Shown piece after piece: positions 1-7,286 of a stretch of DNA of 36,248 nt. The first letter of the stretch is position 1. Every line of letters starts with the position of its first letter. Source of the DNA: Chitinophagaceae bacterium (lineage in GTDB: Bacteria > Bacteroidota > Bacteroidia > Chitinophagales > Chitinophagaceae). Both the position numbers and the translations under genes were made by a program. The notes below the pieces were generated by a model. The model searched no databases, was not told where the DNA came from, and saw only the letters and a program-made list of their open reading frames with translations. The stretch spans positions 1 to 36,248 of the forward strand of contig JAEUVM010000219.1 in assembly GCA_016787125.1 (NCBI GenBank), read 5' to 3'.

Positions 1-104
1 AGGTTTACTTCAAAATCATTCCCTGTTTTCCGTTCTTCAGGATATAATCCATGATAAGCACGGAAGATCAGTTTATGTAATGAAACGGTGATTGTTCCCG
101 GCAT
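1..104 (-). CDS. folB: Dihydroneopterin aldolase FolB, N-terminal fragment (cut by window edge)
   Basis: Reading the minus strand from the ATG at 104 gives 34 codons that run off the left edge. The peptide contains FRAYHGLYPEERKTG, which matches the N-terminal signature of dihydroneopterin aldolase (x-AYHG-x-x-PEER-x-x-G). This enzyme converts 7,8-dihydroneopterin to 6-hydroxymethyl-dihydropterin in cytoplasmic folate synthesis. The start lies 9 bases after the trxB stop on the same strand, so the two are probably co-transcribed. Only the N-terminus is visible; the family is about 120 aa. The identification rests on one strong motif block. Confidence 0.8.
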   Translation of the reverse strand, partial: MPGTITVSLHKLIFRAYHGLYPEERKTGNDFEVN

Positions 105-113
105 GCTGACTGG

Positions 114-1055
114 TTAATGAAATCCTTTTTCGCTGAGATAACGTTCGGCATCCAGGGCGGCCATACAGCCGCTGCCGGCCGCCGTTACGGCCTGGCGGTA
201 TATTTTATCCTGCACATCGCCGGAGGCAAATACTCCTTCCACATTTGTTTTGGATGAACCGGGTACGGTTTTGATATAACCGGCTTCATCCATTTCCAGC
301 CAGCCTTTGAATATGTCAGAATTTGGCTGGTGACCGATCGCCACAAAGAAGGCGCTTACCGATATATCCTGCTTTTCGCCGCTTTTATTGTTTTTGATGC
401 GAACGGCTTCCACTTTTTTATCGCCCAGCACTTCATCTGTTTCGCTGTTCCAGTAGATGGTGATATTGGCTGTATTCTTTACCCTTTCCTGCATCACTTT
501 GCTGGCCCTCATTTCATCACGGCGTACGATCATATGCACCTTTGAGCATATCTTGGAGAGATACAGCGCTTCTTCGGCTGCGGTGTCGCCGGCACCTACA
601 ATAGCCACTTCTTTTCCTTTAAAGAAGAAGCCATCGCATACAGCACAGGCGCTTACGCCAAACCCGTTCAGGCGTTGTTCACTTTCCAGTCCCAGCCATT
701 TGGCGGAGGCACCGGTGGATATAATAACGGAATCAGCTTCGATCCATTTCTCTTCATCTATTTGTACTTTATGCCCTGGTCCGCTGAAATCGACCTTTGT
801 TGCCAATCCATACCGGATATCTGTACCCATACGAGCAGCCTGCTTTTCAAAATGCACCATCATTTCAGGCCCCTGGATACCTTCCGGGTAGCCGGGGTAA
901 TTTTCCACCTCTGTGGTGATGGTCAATTGCCCGCCCGGCTGAATACCCTGGTATAAAACAGGGCTTAAACCCGCACGACTGGCATATATGGCAGCGGTAT
1001 ATCCCGCAGGACCAGACCCGATGATCAGGCATTTTACTTTTTCAGATATCTCCAT
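114..1055 (-). CDS. trxB: Thioredoxin-disulfide reductase TrxB
   Basis: This 313-aa protein has the usual length for low-molecular-weight thioredoxin reductase, a cytoplasmic FAD enzyme that passes electrons from NADPH to thioredoxin. The N-terminal FAD-binding motif GSGPAGYTAA is at residues 13-22. The NADPH-binding motif GAGDTAAEEA is at about 154-163, and the redox-active CAVC pair is Cys137/Cys140. A C-terminal FAD motif (VFASGDVQD) follows. The ATG at 1055 lies about 30 nt below a TAAATTTG -7 element. folB follows 9 bases downstream on the same strand. Nothing looks truncated or degenerate. Confidence 0.97.
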   Translation of the reverse strand: MEISEKVKCLIIGSGPAGYTAAIYASRAGLSPVLYQGIQPGGQLTITTEVENYPGYPEGIQGPEMMVHFEKQAARMGTDIRYGLATKVDFSGPGHKVQIDEEKWIEADSVIISTGASAKWLGLESEQRLNGFGVSACAVCDGFFFKGKEVAIVGAGDTAAEEALYLSKICSKVHMIVRRDEMRASKVMQERVKNTANITIYWNSETDEVLGDKKVEAVRIKNNKSGEKQDISVSAFFVAIGHQPNSDIFKGWLEMDEAGYIKTVPGSSKTNVEGVFASGDVQDKIYRQAVTAAGSGCMAALDAERYLSEKGFH

Positions 1056-1090
1056 AATGGTAGCTGTTGTTGGATAAATAAATCAGTCGG

Positions 1091-1118
1091 CAAATTTAGC
1101 AGTAAAAAGCATTACTGC
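1091..1118 (-). promoter_or_regulatory. trxB promoter -7 element with adjacent inverted repeat
   Basis: On the minus strand, TAAATTTG (1091-1098) is an exact match to the Bacteroidota -7 consensus TAnnTTTG, about 36 nt before the trxB ATG. The spacer immediately upstream (1099-1118) is an inverted repeat, GCAGTAA-6 nt-TTACTGC, with perfect 7-bp arms. No TTTG -33 box lies at the usual distance of about 20 nt. A repeat within the spacer could be a regulator site, but that is inference. Confidence 0.5.
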
Positions 1119-1145
1119 CTGTAACCTGTATCACAGGGCTATCCG

Positions 1146-2042
1146 TTAGCGGGGAATGATGATCGTTCTGAATTGGGAAGCGTAGCCGCCAAAATATCCG
1201 AGGGCGCCGCCATTGATATTACTCATTACCCGGGTGGGTGATGAAAAAGGATTGCCCACGCTGGCATAGGTAAATTCCATGGTCCGCCAGAAATCGTAGG
1301 TGGCCTTGTCTATATTGCTGAGTTTTAGTGTCACGGTATCTCCTTTATCAAAGAAGGAATAACCTTCCGGCACCGAGCCGGTGCGCAATACACCCCGTTC
1401 CACCTGTACTTCGTAAGTGGTGCCATCAATGATCTGGTCATCATATACTGAATTGAGGCCGGGATAGAAGGGTTCACTGTTTCGTTTGGTAAAGTACCGG
1501 ACGTAATCGCCAAAGCCAGGCGGGTCATACGCCTTTATCATCGCTAATACCTTTTCCGGGGGATTGCCGGCCGGGGACTGCTTCCAGTAAAAATTATCGA
1601 TACGGCGGGTGGTGTCGGGTATGCGGGTGGTGGCGGTGTATTGCTTGCCACCGGTTACAATACGGAGGGTATAATTCGTTTTCAGCTTACCGGTAAAAGC
1701 TGTGGCCGGGCTGGCCGGGTCGTTTGAATAATAATAAAAGGTGTAACCACCGCTTACCGGTATGGCGTATTCTTTCAGTTTATGGGTAAGTGTACCATCA
1801 GAAACATACACTTCGGCATTACGCACAAAGGAAGCTGCCAGTGTGGCCTGGTCGATGCTGGAAAAGTAGCCGAGGCTTTGGGACAAATAAACAATGGGTG
1901 GCTGATCATTTTCGATGGTGGCTTCCACCACGAGTTTAGGTTCCACTTCATCAAGGTCGAAATCAACGGCTCTTTCACAAGAAATGAAAAGCAGGAGGAT
2001 CGATGCGATTGTAAGGAGGCGGGTCATTTTCATAGTCATCAC
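1146..2042 (-). CDS. DUF4249-type outer-membrane-associated lipoprotein
   Basis: This 298-aa protein has an N-terminal lipoprotein signal (LLLFISC, Cys22). The mature start is acidic, followed by PKLVVEATIENDQPPIVYLS and a carboxypeptidase-regulatory-like beta pattern with a VYVSDG strand. Together these are the hallmark of DUF4249 proteins, found mainly in Bacteroidota. DUF4249 genes usually sit beside a TonB-dependent receptor, but here the neighbours are trxB and rpoD, so this copy is an orphan. The minus-strand start at 2042 (MMTMKM) could instead be the third methionine. The role is unknown; involvement in outer-membrane uptake is inferred from the family context only. Confidence 0.8.
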   Translation of the reverse strand: MMTMKMTRLLTIASILLLFISCERAVDFDLDEVEPKLVVEATIENDQPPIVYLSQSLGYFSSIDQATLAASFVRNAEVYVSDGTLTHKLKEYAIPVSGGYTFYYYSNDPASPATAFTGKLKTNYTLRIVTGGKQYTATTRIPDTTRRIDNFYWKQSPAGNPPEKVLAMIKAYDPPGFGDYVRYFTKRNSEPFYPGLNSVYDDQIIDGTTYEVQVERGVLRTGSVPEGYSFFDKGDTVTLKLSNIDKATYDFWRTMEFTYASVGNPFSSPTRVMSNINGGALGYFGGYASQFRTIIIPR

Positions 2043-2086
2043 AAAAATAACCCCGGAGTACGGGAAAATGTTCTGACGGCATAAAA

Positions 2087-2114
2087 AAACTCCGGTCTTA
2101 AAAGACCGGAGTTT
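2087..2114 (-). terminator. Rho-independent terminator of rpoD
   Basis: AAACTCCGGTC and GACCGGAGTTT form an 11-bp stem with a short loop. On the minus strand the 3' arm runs into a T tract. It lies about 38 bases below the rpoD stop and just upstream of the DUF4249 start, so it separates the two transcripts. Confidence 0.88.
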
Positions 2115-2151
2115 ATGTAAACCTGCAAAAGCAGGTACGGGAATAATGCCA

Positions 2152-3027
2152 TTAGCCCAGGTATGCTTTCAGTGCACTGCTGTACCTGGCCTTTTGGAGG
2201 CGTTTGATCGCCCTTTCTTTGATCTGGCGGATACGTTCCTTGGTAAGGTCGTACTTCTGCCCGATCTGCTCGATGGTTACACCGTTTTCGCCATCAAGTC
2301 CGAAGTAGGCGTTTACAATTTCAGCTTCACGGGGAGAGAGAGATTTGAGTACACGGCGGATCTCGTTACGAAGGGAATCCTTCATTACATCATCATCCGT
2401 GTCGTCGCCACCTTCCAGCAGGTCGCCCATGGCCACATCTTCTGCTTCATGCACGGGTGCATCCAGTGAGGTGTGACGGGTGTTGCTTTGGAAAATGTTG
2501 TTGATCTCAGTTTCGCTCATCTCCAGCAATTCAGCCAGTTCTTCGGTGGAAGGCTCTCGTTCATGTTCCTGTTCGAAAGCCATGTAGGCCTTGTTGGCCT
2601 TGTTGTAGGTGCCAATTTTGTTTTGAGGCAGGCGGACTAATCTGCCCTGCTCTGCCAACGCCTGCAGGATGGACTGGCGAATCCACCAAACGGCGTAAGA
2701 AATGAATTTGAAACCTTTGGTTTCATCAAAGCGTTGTGCCGCTTTAATCAAGCCGAGGTTGCCCTCGTTAATCAAGTCACTAAGTGACAAACCCTGATGC
2801 TGGTACTGCTTTGCCACCGACACCACGAAGCGCAGGTTGGCCTGCACCAGTTTATCCAAAGCACGCTGAGAATCAACAGGATTTCTGTTAAACATCTTGA
2901 TACGCTGAGCAAGAGTGGTCTCTTCTTCGGGCGTGATCATGGAGATTTTAGAAATTTCCTGTAAATACTTTTCAACTGCCTGGGAATCCCTGTTCGTGAT
3001 CTGGGTAGCAATTTTAAGCTGCCGCAT
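2152..3027 (-). CDS. rpoD: Primary sigma factor RpoD (Bacteroidota type, short)
   Basis: This 291-aa protein begins MRQLKIATQITNRDS, the typical opening of Bacteroidota primary sigma factors, which lack region 1.1. Region 1.2/2.1 follows (KYLQEISKI, EEETTLAQRIK). The region 2.3/2.4 core is at about 88-125, with NEGNLGLIKAAQRFD and the WWIRQSI helix. Region 4.2 is near the C-terminus, with a helix-turn-helix (TIEQIGQKYDLTKERIRQIK). It directs RNA polymerase to the TAnnTTTG promoters seen throughout the window. The gene is monocistronic, with a -7 element about 95 nt upstream and a strong terminator downstream. Confidence 0.96.
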   Translation of the reverse strand: MRQLKIATQITNRDSQAVEKYLQEISKISMITPEEETTLAQRIKMFNRNPVDSQRALDKLVQANLRFVVSVAKQYQHQGLSLSDLINEGNLGLIKAAQRFDETKGFKFISYAVWWIRQSILQALAEQGRLVRLPQNKIGTYNKANKAYMAFEQEHEREPSTEELAELLEMSETEINNIFQSNTRHTSLDAPVHEAEDVAMGDLLEGGDDTDDDVMKDSLRNEIRRVLKSLSPREAEIVNAYFGLDGENGVTIEQIGQKYDLTKERIRQIKERAIKRLQKARYSSALKAYLG

Positions 3028-3121
3028 AACTAAAATGGTTTAAATATCAACGTTTAATGACAGTCTTTGTTTGCAGGATGTTGCAAATGGATAGTTAATG
3101 AAATACCGTCCGGACTAGCGA

Positions 3122-3129
3122 CAAAGGTA
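3122..3129 (-). promoter_or_regulatory. Candidate -7 element for rpoD
   Basis: TACCTTTG on the minus strand matches TAnnTTTG exactly and lies in the 219-bp gap upstream of rpoD. It implies a 5' leader of roughly 90 nt. No clear TTTG -33 box lies 19-21 nt upstream. Confidence 0.45.
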
Positions 3130-3246
3130 CCATTTAATCGCCGTATCTCATAGAGAATCAGTCAAAAAATTAAAGATGACTGTCTTTACAACGATTGCAG
3201 TTGACACTTTGTGTATAAAAATGATACCCGCGGTAAAGGTATATTG

Positions 3247-4422
3247 TTATCCGGCAGAGCCCGTTTGCTTTTTGTTTTTACCCTGGCGGGTAAGGTAAAT
3301 CCAGAGTGTAAGGCCGGCGAGGAACAATCCTGAAGAAATAATCTCTGCCTGGGTTACGGTGAGACCAAGGAAATTCATCGTGGTATTTACCCTGATTTTT
3401 TCTATAAAAAACCTTTCTAAACCATTTACCATCAGGTAGAAAGCAAATAATTGTCCGGGGATTTTTAGCCGCTTCCGCAATGACCAGATCACCAGGAAAA
3501 GGATAAAACAGGCAATGATCTCGTAAAGGGGTGTAGGGTACACGCCAGCGGGCAGTTCGCTGCAGTATTTTACATCCGTACAGCCCGGAATGGGCACTCC
3601 TACTTCGTTTACATTGTGCGGGTATGTATAGGACCAGGCCCAGTCAGGCAGCCAGCCAAAAGGCTTTGGATGCGGATTGGGAATACCCCAGTCGCCATCA
3701 CCTGCCACCTGGCAGCCTATCCGTCCAACAGAATAAGCCAGCATCATGGTAGGGGCCATAGCATCATTGAGGTGCCAGAAACCGATCTTGTGTTTACGTG
3801 CATAATACCAGATGGCAATGGCGGCGCAAATAAGGCCTCCGTAAAAAGTAAGTCCCTTGGCAGAAAACAACTGCTCAGAGGGATTCTCGAGGAAGGCTGA
3901 CCAGTTTTCAAATATGTCGAAAAGTTTGGCGCCCAATAAACCGAAGATCAGGGCAAGGATGGTCAGTTCCCCCACCCTGTCATGTGGCCAGATCCTTACT
4001 GTACGCTTTTCTGGCTTTTCCAGTTTCTGCTTGTTCTTTTCCCACCATTTCAATCCTCCGAAAAGCAAACCGAGTGCAATACCAGCGGGCCAGCTTCCCA
4101 GTGTGGAAAAAATAAAGGCTTGGGGGTCATCAGTCGCAGTTTTATCCATGATAAAAAGCGCTACAATTTTATACCCCAGCAGGAATCCCAAAAGGAAGTT
4201 CAGGCCGATATCCCAAATGCTGGCGGGTTTTCCGACCATTACCTGCATTTCCGTAGGCTGAAACAGACCTTGCTTGCTTTTCCGGCGCAGTTCGGAGGCC
4301 AGCACCACGGCAGCCACGATAAATGCGATGGCTACGAAAAAACCAAATGAGTTTACAAAGCGCAGAAAGGTCCATTCCACTCCAAAAAGATCTCTGAAAG
4401 CGTAATACAGGTTGGGATACAT
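3247..4422 (-). CDS. lgt: Prolipoprotein diacylglyceryl transferase Lgt
   Basis: Lgt is the inner-membrane enzyme that moves diacylglyceryl from phosphatidylglycerol to the lipobox cysteine of prolipoproteins. The 391-aa product has about seven hydrophobic segments, an FYGGLI segment (equivalent of HGGLIG) and the Lgt signature GRIGCQVAGDGDWG. It ends in a basic tail (RQGKNKKQTG). It is longer than the E. coli enzyme (about 290 aa), as is common in Bacteroidota. It serves the many lipoproteins in this window. A weak hairpin (ATACC/GGTAT, about 3224-3242) followed by Ts may end the transcript. Confidence 0.95.
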   Translation of the reverse strand: MYPNLYYAFRDLFGVEWTFLRFVNSFGFFVAIAFIVAAVVLASELRRKSKQGLFQPTEMQVMVGKPASIWDIGLNFLLGFLLGYKIVALFIMDKTATDDPQAFIFSTLGSWPAGIALGLLFGGLKWWEKNKQKLEKPEKRTVRIWPHDRVGELTILALIFGLLGAKLFDIFENWSAFLENPSEQLFSAKGLTFYGGLICAAIAIWYYARKHKIGFWHLNDAMAPTMMLAYSVGRIGCQVAGDGDWGIPNPHPKPFGWLPDWAWSYTYPHNVNEVGVPIPGCTDVKYCSELPAGVYPTPLYEIIACFILFLVIWSLRKRLKIPGQLFAFYLMVNGLERFFIEKIRVNTTMNFLGLTVTQAEIISSGLFLAGLTLWIYLTRQGKNKKQTGSAG

Positions 4423-4464
4423 GCGATTGTTTAAGTGGCGACGAATATACTAAAAAAAGTCCCT

Positions 4465-4494
4465 ACTTAATTGCCCTGGCCGTGGCAATTAAGT
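4465..4494 (-). terminator. Hairpin after bacilliredoxin gene, probable terminator
   Basis: ACTTAATTGCC and GGCAATTAAGT form a perfect 11-bp stem around an 8-nt loop. On the minus strand a 7-T run follows about 8 nt after the stem, so it is a plausible but not ideal terminator. It lies about 55 bases below the stop at 4549 and upstream of lgt. Confidence 0.55.
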
Positions 4495-4548
4495 CATTGA
4501 TAAAACTAAGGTACCAGGGCCAGGATGAACAGCTACCTGAACAATGCC

Positions 4549-4965
4549 TTAATTACAATGTTGCTCAAAGGCGCCTAAAAGGTTCTGTGCGATCATCTGG
4601 GCTGGCCGGCCTTCGATCTGGTGCCTTTCGATAAAGTGTACCAACTGACCATTTTTGAATAATGCGATTGCTGGTGATGAGGGCGGGTAAGGCAGGAGAT
4701 GTTCCCGAAGGGTTCTCACCGCCTCAATGTCAAAACCGGCAAAACTGGTGGCCAGGTAATCTGGTTTCTTGGCCGTATTGGCCACAGCCATAAGAACACC
4801 CGGTCTTGCGCTGCCGGCTGAACAGCCACATACAGAATTGATCATTACAAGGGTGGTGCCTTCTTTTGCGAGCTGGGTTTCAACATCTGAGGAAGAAAGG
4901 AGTTCTGAAAAACCATTTTCAGTCAGTTCTTCTTTCATTGGAATTACTATTTCTTCAGGATACAT
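4549..4965 (-). CDS. BrxA/BrxB-family (DUF1094) bacilliredoxin-like protein
   Basis: From the ATG at 4965 the product is 138 aa, the standard length of the YphP/YqiW family, beginning MYPEEIVIPMKEEL. The signature NSVCGCSAGSARPG carries the CGC redox motif (Cys46, Cys48). PSSPAIALFKNGQLVHFIERHQIEG follows in two blocks that match the family C-terminus. In Firmicutes such proteins remove bacillithiol from oxidised proteins; the thiol used here is unknown. The frame stays open for 68 more codons upstream to 5169, but that extension has no family similarity. A -7 element at 4989-4996 also lies inside it, so the short start is preferred. It is divergent from hsp20, which suggests stress linkage (inference). 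Confidence 0.88.
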   Translation of the reverse strand: MYPEEIVIPMKEELTENGFSELLSSSDVETQLAKEGTTLVMINSVCGCSAGSARPGVLMAVANTAKKPDYLATSFAGFDIEAVRTLREHLLPYPPSSPAIALFKNGQLVHFIERHQIEGRPAQMIAQNLLGAFEQHCN

Positions 4966-4988
4966 ATATAATTGTTTTATTGATGCTG

Positions 4989-4996
4989 CAAAATTA
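4989..4996 (-). promoter_or_regulatory. Candidate -7 element for bacilliredoxin gene
   Basis: TAATTTTG on the minus strand matches TAnnTTTG and sits 24 nt above the ATG at 4965. Transcription from here would exclude the upstream in-frame extension and supports the 138-aa start. Confidence 0.5.
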
Positions 4997-5144
4997 AAAG
5001 AAAAAAGGTGCTGAGAAGCTTCAAGACCTTTGGTTGGAAGTTTTGTCAGCAAAATTTCCCGGTTTCGGAAGTTCTGTCTTGCCTCCGACAGGATTTCAGT
5101 CATACCTGTCAGCTTTTTATCCAAAAAATTGGCATGGTACACGC

Positions 5145-5176
5145 TTTGAAACCCTGTCGTCGTAATCATATTTTAA
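5145..5176 (+). promoter_or_regulatory. Candidate hsp20 promoter
   Basis: TTTG (5145-5148) is separated by exactly 20 nt from TATTTTAA (5169-5176), which agrees with TAnnTTTG in six of eight positions. The ATG at 5197 follows 20 nt later. The spacing fits the Bacteroidota -33/-7 pattern, although the -7 box is imperfect. Confidence 0.4.
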
Positions 5177-5196
5177 ACACTTAAAACTAAATACGT

Positions 5197-5643
5197 ATGA
5201 CACTCGTAAAATTAAACAGGAAGCCTTACGAAAACAGCTTTACCAGCCTTGTTGATAATTTGTTTTCGGGATTGCCCGGTTTCTTTAACGACGGTTTTAA
5301 CAATTCAGTACCGACGGGTATTACACCTGTAAACGTCAAAGAAACAGATAAGCTTTTTGTAATGGAGGTGATTGCACCGGGTTTTGACAAATCAGATTTC
5401 AAAGTGGATATTGACAGCAACCTTTTGACAATTTCTGCCGATAAAAAATCTGAGACTGCGGATGACAATCAAAAGACAATCCGGACAGAATACACCTATA
5501 AAGCTTTTAAGAGATCTTTCACATTAGATGAAAAAATTGATGCAACTAAAATCGAAGCATCATACATCAATGGAGTACTGACATTAAACCTTCCGAAAAA
5601 GGAAGAAGTCAAACAAACAGCGACACAGATTGTTATTAAATAA
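5197..5643 (+). CDS. Small heat shock protein, Hsp20/alpha-crystallin family
   Basis: This 148-aa protein is a typical bacterial Hsp20, a cytoplasmic ATP-independent holdase. A short N-terminal arm contains FTSLVDNLFSGLPGFFND. The alpha-crystallin domain runs from about residue 42 to the end, with VKETDKLFVMEVIAPGF and VDIDSNLLTISADKK strands. The conserved A/G-x-x-x-N-G-V-L-T-L motif appears as SYINGVLTLNLPKKEE. The C-terminal tail TQIVIK resembles the I-x-I/V oligomer-locking motif. A strong terminator follows, so the gene is monocistronic. It shares a 231-bp regulatory gap with the divergent bacilliredoxin gene. Confidence 0.95.
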   Translation: MTLVKLNRKPYENSFTSLVDNLFSGLPGFFNDGFNNSVPTGITPVNVKETDKLFVMEVIAPGFDKSDFKVDIDSNLLTISADKKSETADDNQKTIRTEYTYKAFKRSFTLDEKIDATKIEASYINGVLTLNLPKKEEVKQTATQIVIK

Positions 5644-5687
5644 AGATATCAGAACGATTTTCTCATAAGCAGTTGGTTTTGGTTTAC

Positions 5688-5721
5688 ACCCTCCCGTTTC
5701 TACGGGAGGGTTTCTTTTTTT
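5688..5721 (+). terminator. Rho-independent terminator of hsp20
   Basis: ACCCTCCCGT and ACGGGAGGGT form a perfect 10-bp GC-rich stem with a TTCT loop, followed by TTCTTTTTTT. It lies 45 bases after the hsp20 stop and touches the end of the convergent NTF2-like gene. Confidence 0.92.
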
Positions 5722-6175
5722 ATTCAGGGCATCCCTGCCGCCGCCTCGTATCAATGAGGTATTGTATCTTCCACTCTCCGTTAAACCGCACCAATTGGAA
5801 CGAATTGACCCCACAATGACTGAACTTCCCTTTGTAATAAAAACTGTAAGGTGTCCAGGCAATAGCGAGCGGGCCGTCCACTTTCACTGTTTCAAACGTA
5901 ATCCGCTCATCGGCATCACCGGGTTTCTCTTTACTGACAAAGTCAATAAAAGAATCCGGCTTCTCATTAATGATCCGCACCTGCCCTTCCTTTGTTCGTG
6001 AAATAGTTTGCAACACCATGCTATCGGCAAAGCACTTTCTCAGCAGCACCGGGTCAGCGGTTTTCATTGCTGTGAATAAGTTGTTGATGACTGTCTTTAC
6101 TGAGTCTTCGGCTGTCTGCGCCTTTACAGCATTTCCACATAAGCATACTGTTAAGAGTATCAAAAAGTACTTCAT
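5720..6175 (-). CDS. Secreted NTF2-like (lumazine-binding-type) protein
   Basis: From the ATG at 6175 the product is 151 aa and begins with a clean Sec signal, MKYFLILLTVCLCGNAVKAQ. The mature part has the cone-shaped NTF2-like pattern: an N-terminal helix (VKTVINNLFTAMKTADPVLLRKCF), then DGPLAIAWTPYSFYYKGKFSHCGVN and LVRFNGEWKIQYLIDTRR as beta strands. This matches proteins annotated as nuclear transport factor 2 family or putative lumazine-binding in Bacteroidota. The substrate is unknown, and many members are non-catalytic. An in-frame start at 6217 would add 14 residues before the signal peptide and is unlikely. Confidence 0.8.
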   Translation of the reverse strand: MKYFLILLTVCLCGNAVKAQTAEDSVKTVINNLFTAMKTADPVLLRKCFADSMVLQTISRTKEGQVRIINEKPDSFIDFVSKEKPGDADERITFETVKVDGPLAIAWTPYSFYYKGKFSHCGVNSFQLVRFNGEWKIQYLIDTRRRQGCPE

Positions 6176-6261
6176 ACACCGGGGTTTTAAGATTTTATGG
6201 CAAATGAATTGAAACAAAATAGCGTTCTCAATTGGTTCTCCTAAAAATAAAATCTATAGCC

Positions 6262-6699
6262 ATGCAAACAGTGAGAATTTTACAGGCGGTCGTCCTGATG
6301 ACGATCATTGCCTTAGCGGCCAGTTGCGCAGCAACTAAAGAATACGCCAGCAAACTGTTTGTTCCCCGATCGGCACCTCTCAAAGACACCCAACTTACAG
6401 CCAACGCTCCGCTCCGATTCCTCGAACTTGACAGCGCTGTTGAAAATATGGATGGATGGGTGACCACGGATATTATTATGGGCAGGGATACCAGTGGCAG
6501 CACTTATGTGCTTGACAATTTTGCAAAGAGCTTTCCACCCGGCCCTGTGAAAAAAGATACACTTACAAAAGCTGAAAGCAGCAGGAACACGCCTGCTGTT
6601 ATTGCACACAAAAAGAATACGGAAGAAGAGTTGCAGCCTGTGGCCAGGGCTGTAAATACCGGAGAAGTAAGAAGTAAACGAAGCAGGGATGACAAATAG
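6262..6699 (+). CDS. Hypothetical lipoprotein, 145 aa
   Basis: The ATG at 6262 gives MQTVRILQAVVLMTIIALAASC, a lipoprotein signal with Cys22 in the lipobox LAASC. The rest is polar and low in structure signal. It includes a segment with FVPRSAPLKDTQ and DGWVTTDIIMGRDTSG and a basic, disordered tail (RSKRSRDDK). I do not recognise a family. The in-frame start at 6232 would put ten charged or hydrophobic residues before the signal and is less likely. The next plus-strand gene is also a small lipoprotein, about 100 bases downstream; a link is possible but unproven. Confidence 0.72.
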   Translation: MQTVRILQAVVLMTIIALAASCAATKEYASKLFVPRSAPLKDTQLTANAPLRFLELDSAVENMDGWVTTDIIMGRDTSGSTYVLDNFAKSFPPGPVKKDTLTKAESSRNTPAVIAHKKNTEEELQPVARAVNTGEVRSKRSRDDK

Positions 6700-6796
6700 C
6701 CGCTATCAGCCTATCCCGTCTATGTAAAATGAGTAATAAACCCCTTGATACTATAAATATTCCGGTTGATCTATTTCTTAACCTAAAACAAAACAG

Positions 6797-7174
6797 ATGA
6801 AACGAACATCTATTCTGTCAGTAACTGCCATCCTTGCCCTGGCGATTACATTCACAAGTTGTAAACCCAGCAGAGTATGGGCTACAAAAAAGAAAGAACC
6901 AAAGGAGTACCGCGAAAAGGAAACCTACAGCAGGCCTGCCCCTCCCCCACCACCGCGATACAGTTATGTTTCGCTTATTATCACTCCATCGCCGGGTTTC
7001 GTGATGAAACAGAATCCCGGCAACGGTCGTTTTTATCACCGCTCTCATGATGGCTTTCTTTACTGGAAAGGATACGACAACCGGTTTTATCTTGACAGAA
7101 GCCACCTTAACCGTGTGAGTTATTCCAAAGGGGAATATGATGAATGGAAACGATACAGCCGTGCCAGCAACTGA
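6797..7174 (+). CDS. Hypothetical lipoprotein with proline-rich linker, 125 aa
   Basis: The product starts MKRTSILSVTAILALAITFTSC, a lipoprotein signal with Cys22. A charged segment (KKKEPKEYREKETYSRP) and a PAPPPPPRYS proline linker lead to a compact aromatic-rich C-terminal domain. That domain contains FYHRSHDGFLYWKGYDNRFYLDRSHL, given here as two motifs, RSHDGFLYWKG and YDNRFYLDRSHL. Similar short lipoproteins are common in Sphingobacteriia and Chitinophagia without known function. An exported envelope location is supported by the signal. A hairpin terminator follows at 7213-7244. Confidence 0.82.
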   Translation: MKRTSILSVTAILALAITFTSCKPSRVWATKKKEPKEYREKETYSRPAPPPPPRYSYVSLIITPSPGFVMKQNPGNGRFYHRSHDGFLYWKGYDNRFYLDRSHLNRVSYSKGEYDEWKRYSRASN

Positions 7175-7212
7175 TCACAAGTAAAGAACCTGTCATAGTT
7201 GGGTATAAAAAG

Positions 7213-7244
7213 CAAAAGCCTTTCCTATATGTGAAAGGCTTTTG
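7213..7244. terminator. Bidirectional terminator between lipoprotein gene and speA
   Basis: CAAAAGCCTTTC and GAAAGGCTTTTG form a 12-bp perfect stem around an 8-nt loop. A/T runs within the arms let it act for both the plus-strand lipoprotein gene and the convergent arginine decarboxylase gene. Confidence 0.85.
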
Positions 7245-7286
7245 TTCAGTTTACTAGCTTATTGTTCAGCCAAACTATGCTGGTTG

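Noticed and set aside
457..891. Plus-strand open frame of 144 codons opposite trxB
   Set aside because: It is the complement of the well-supported trxB gene and shows no independent features.
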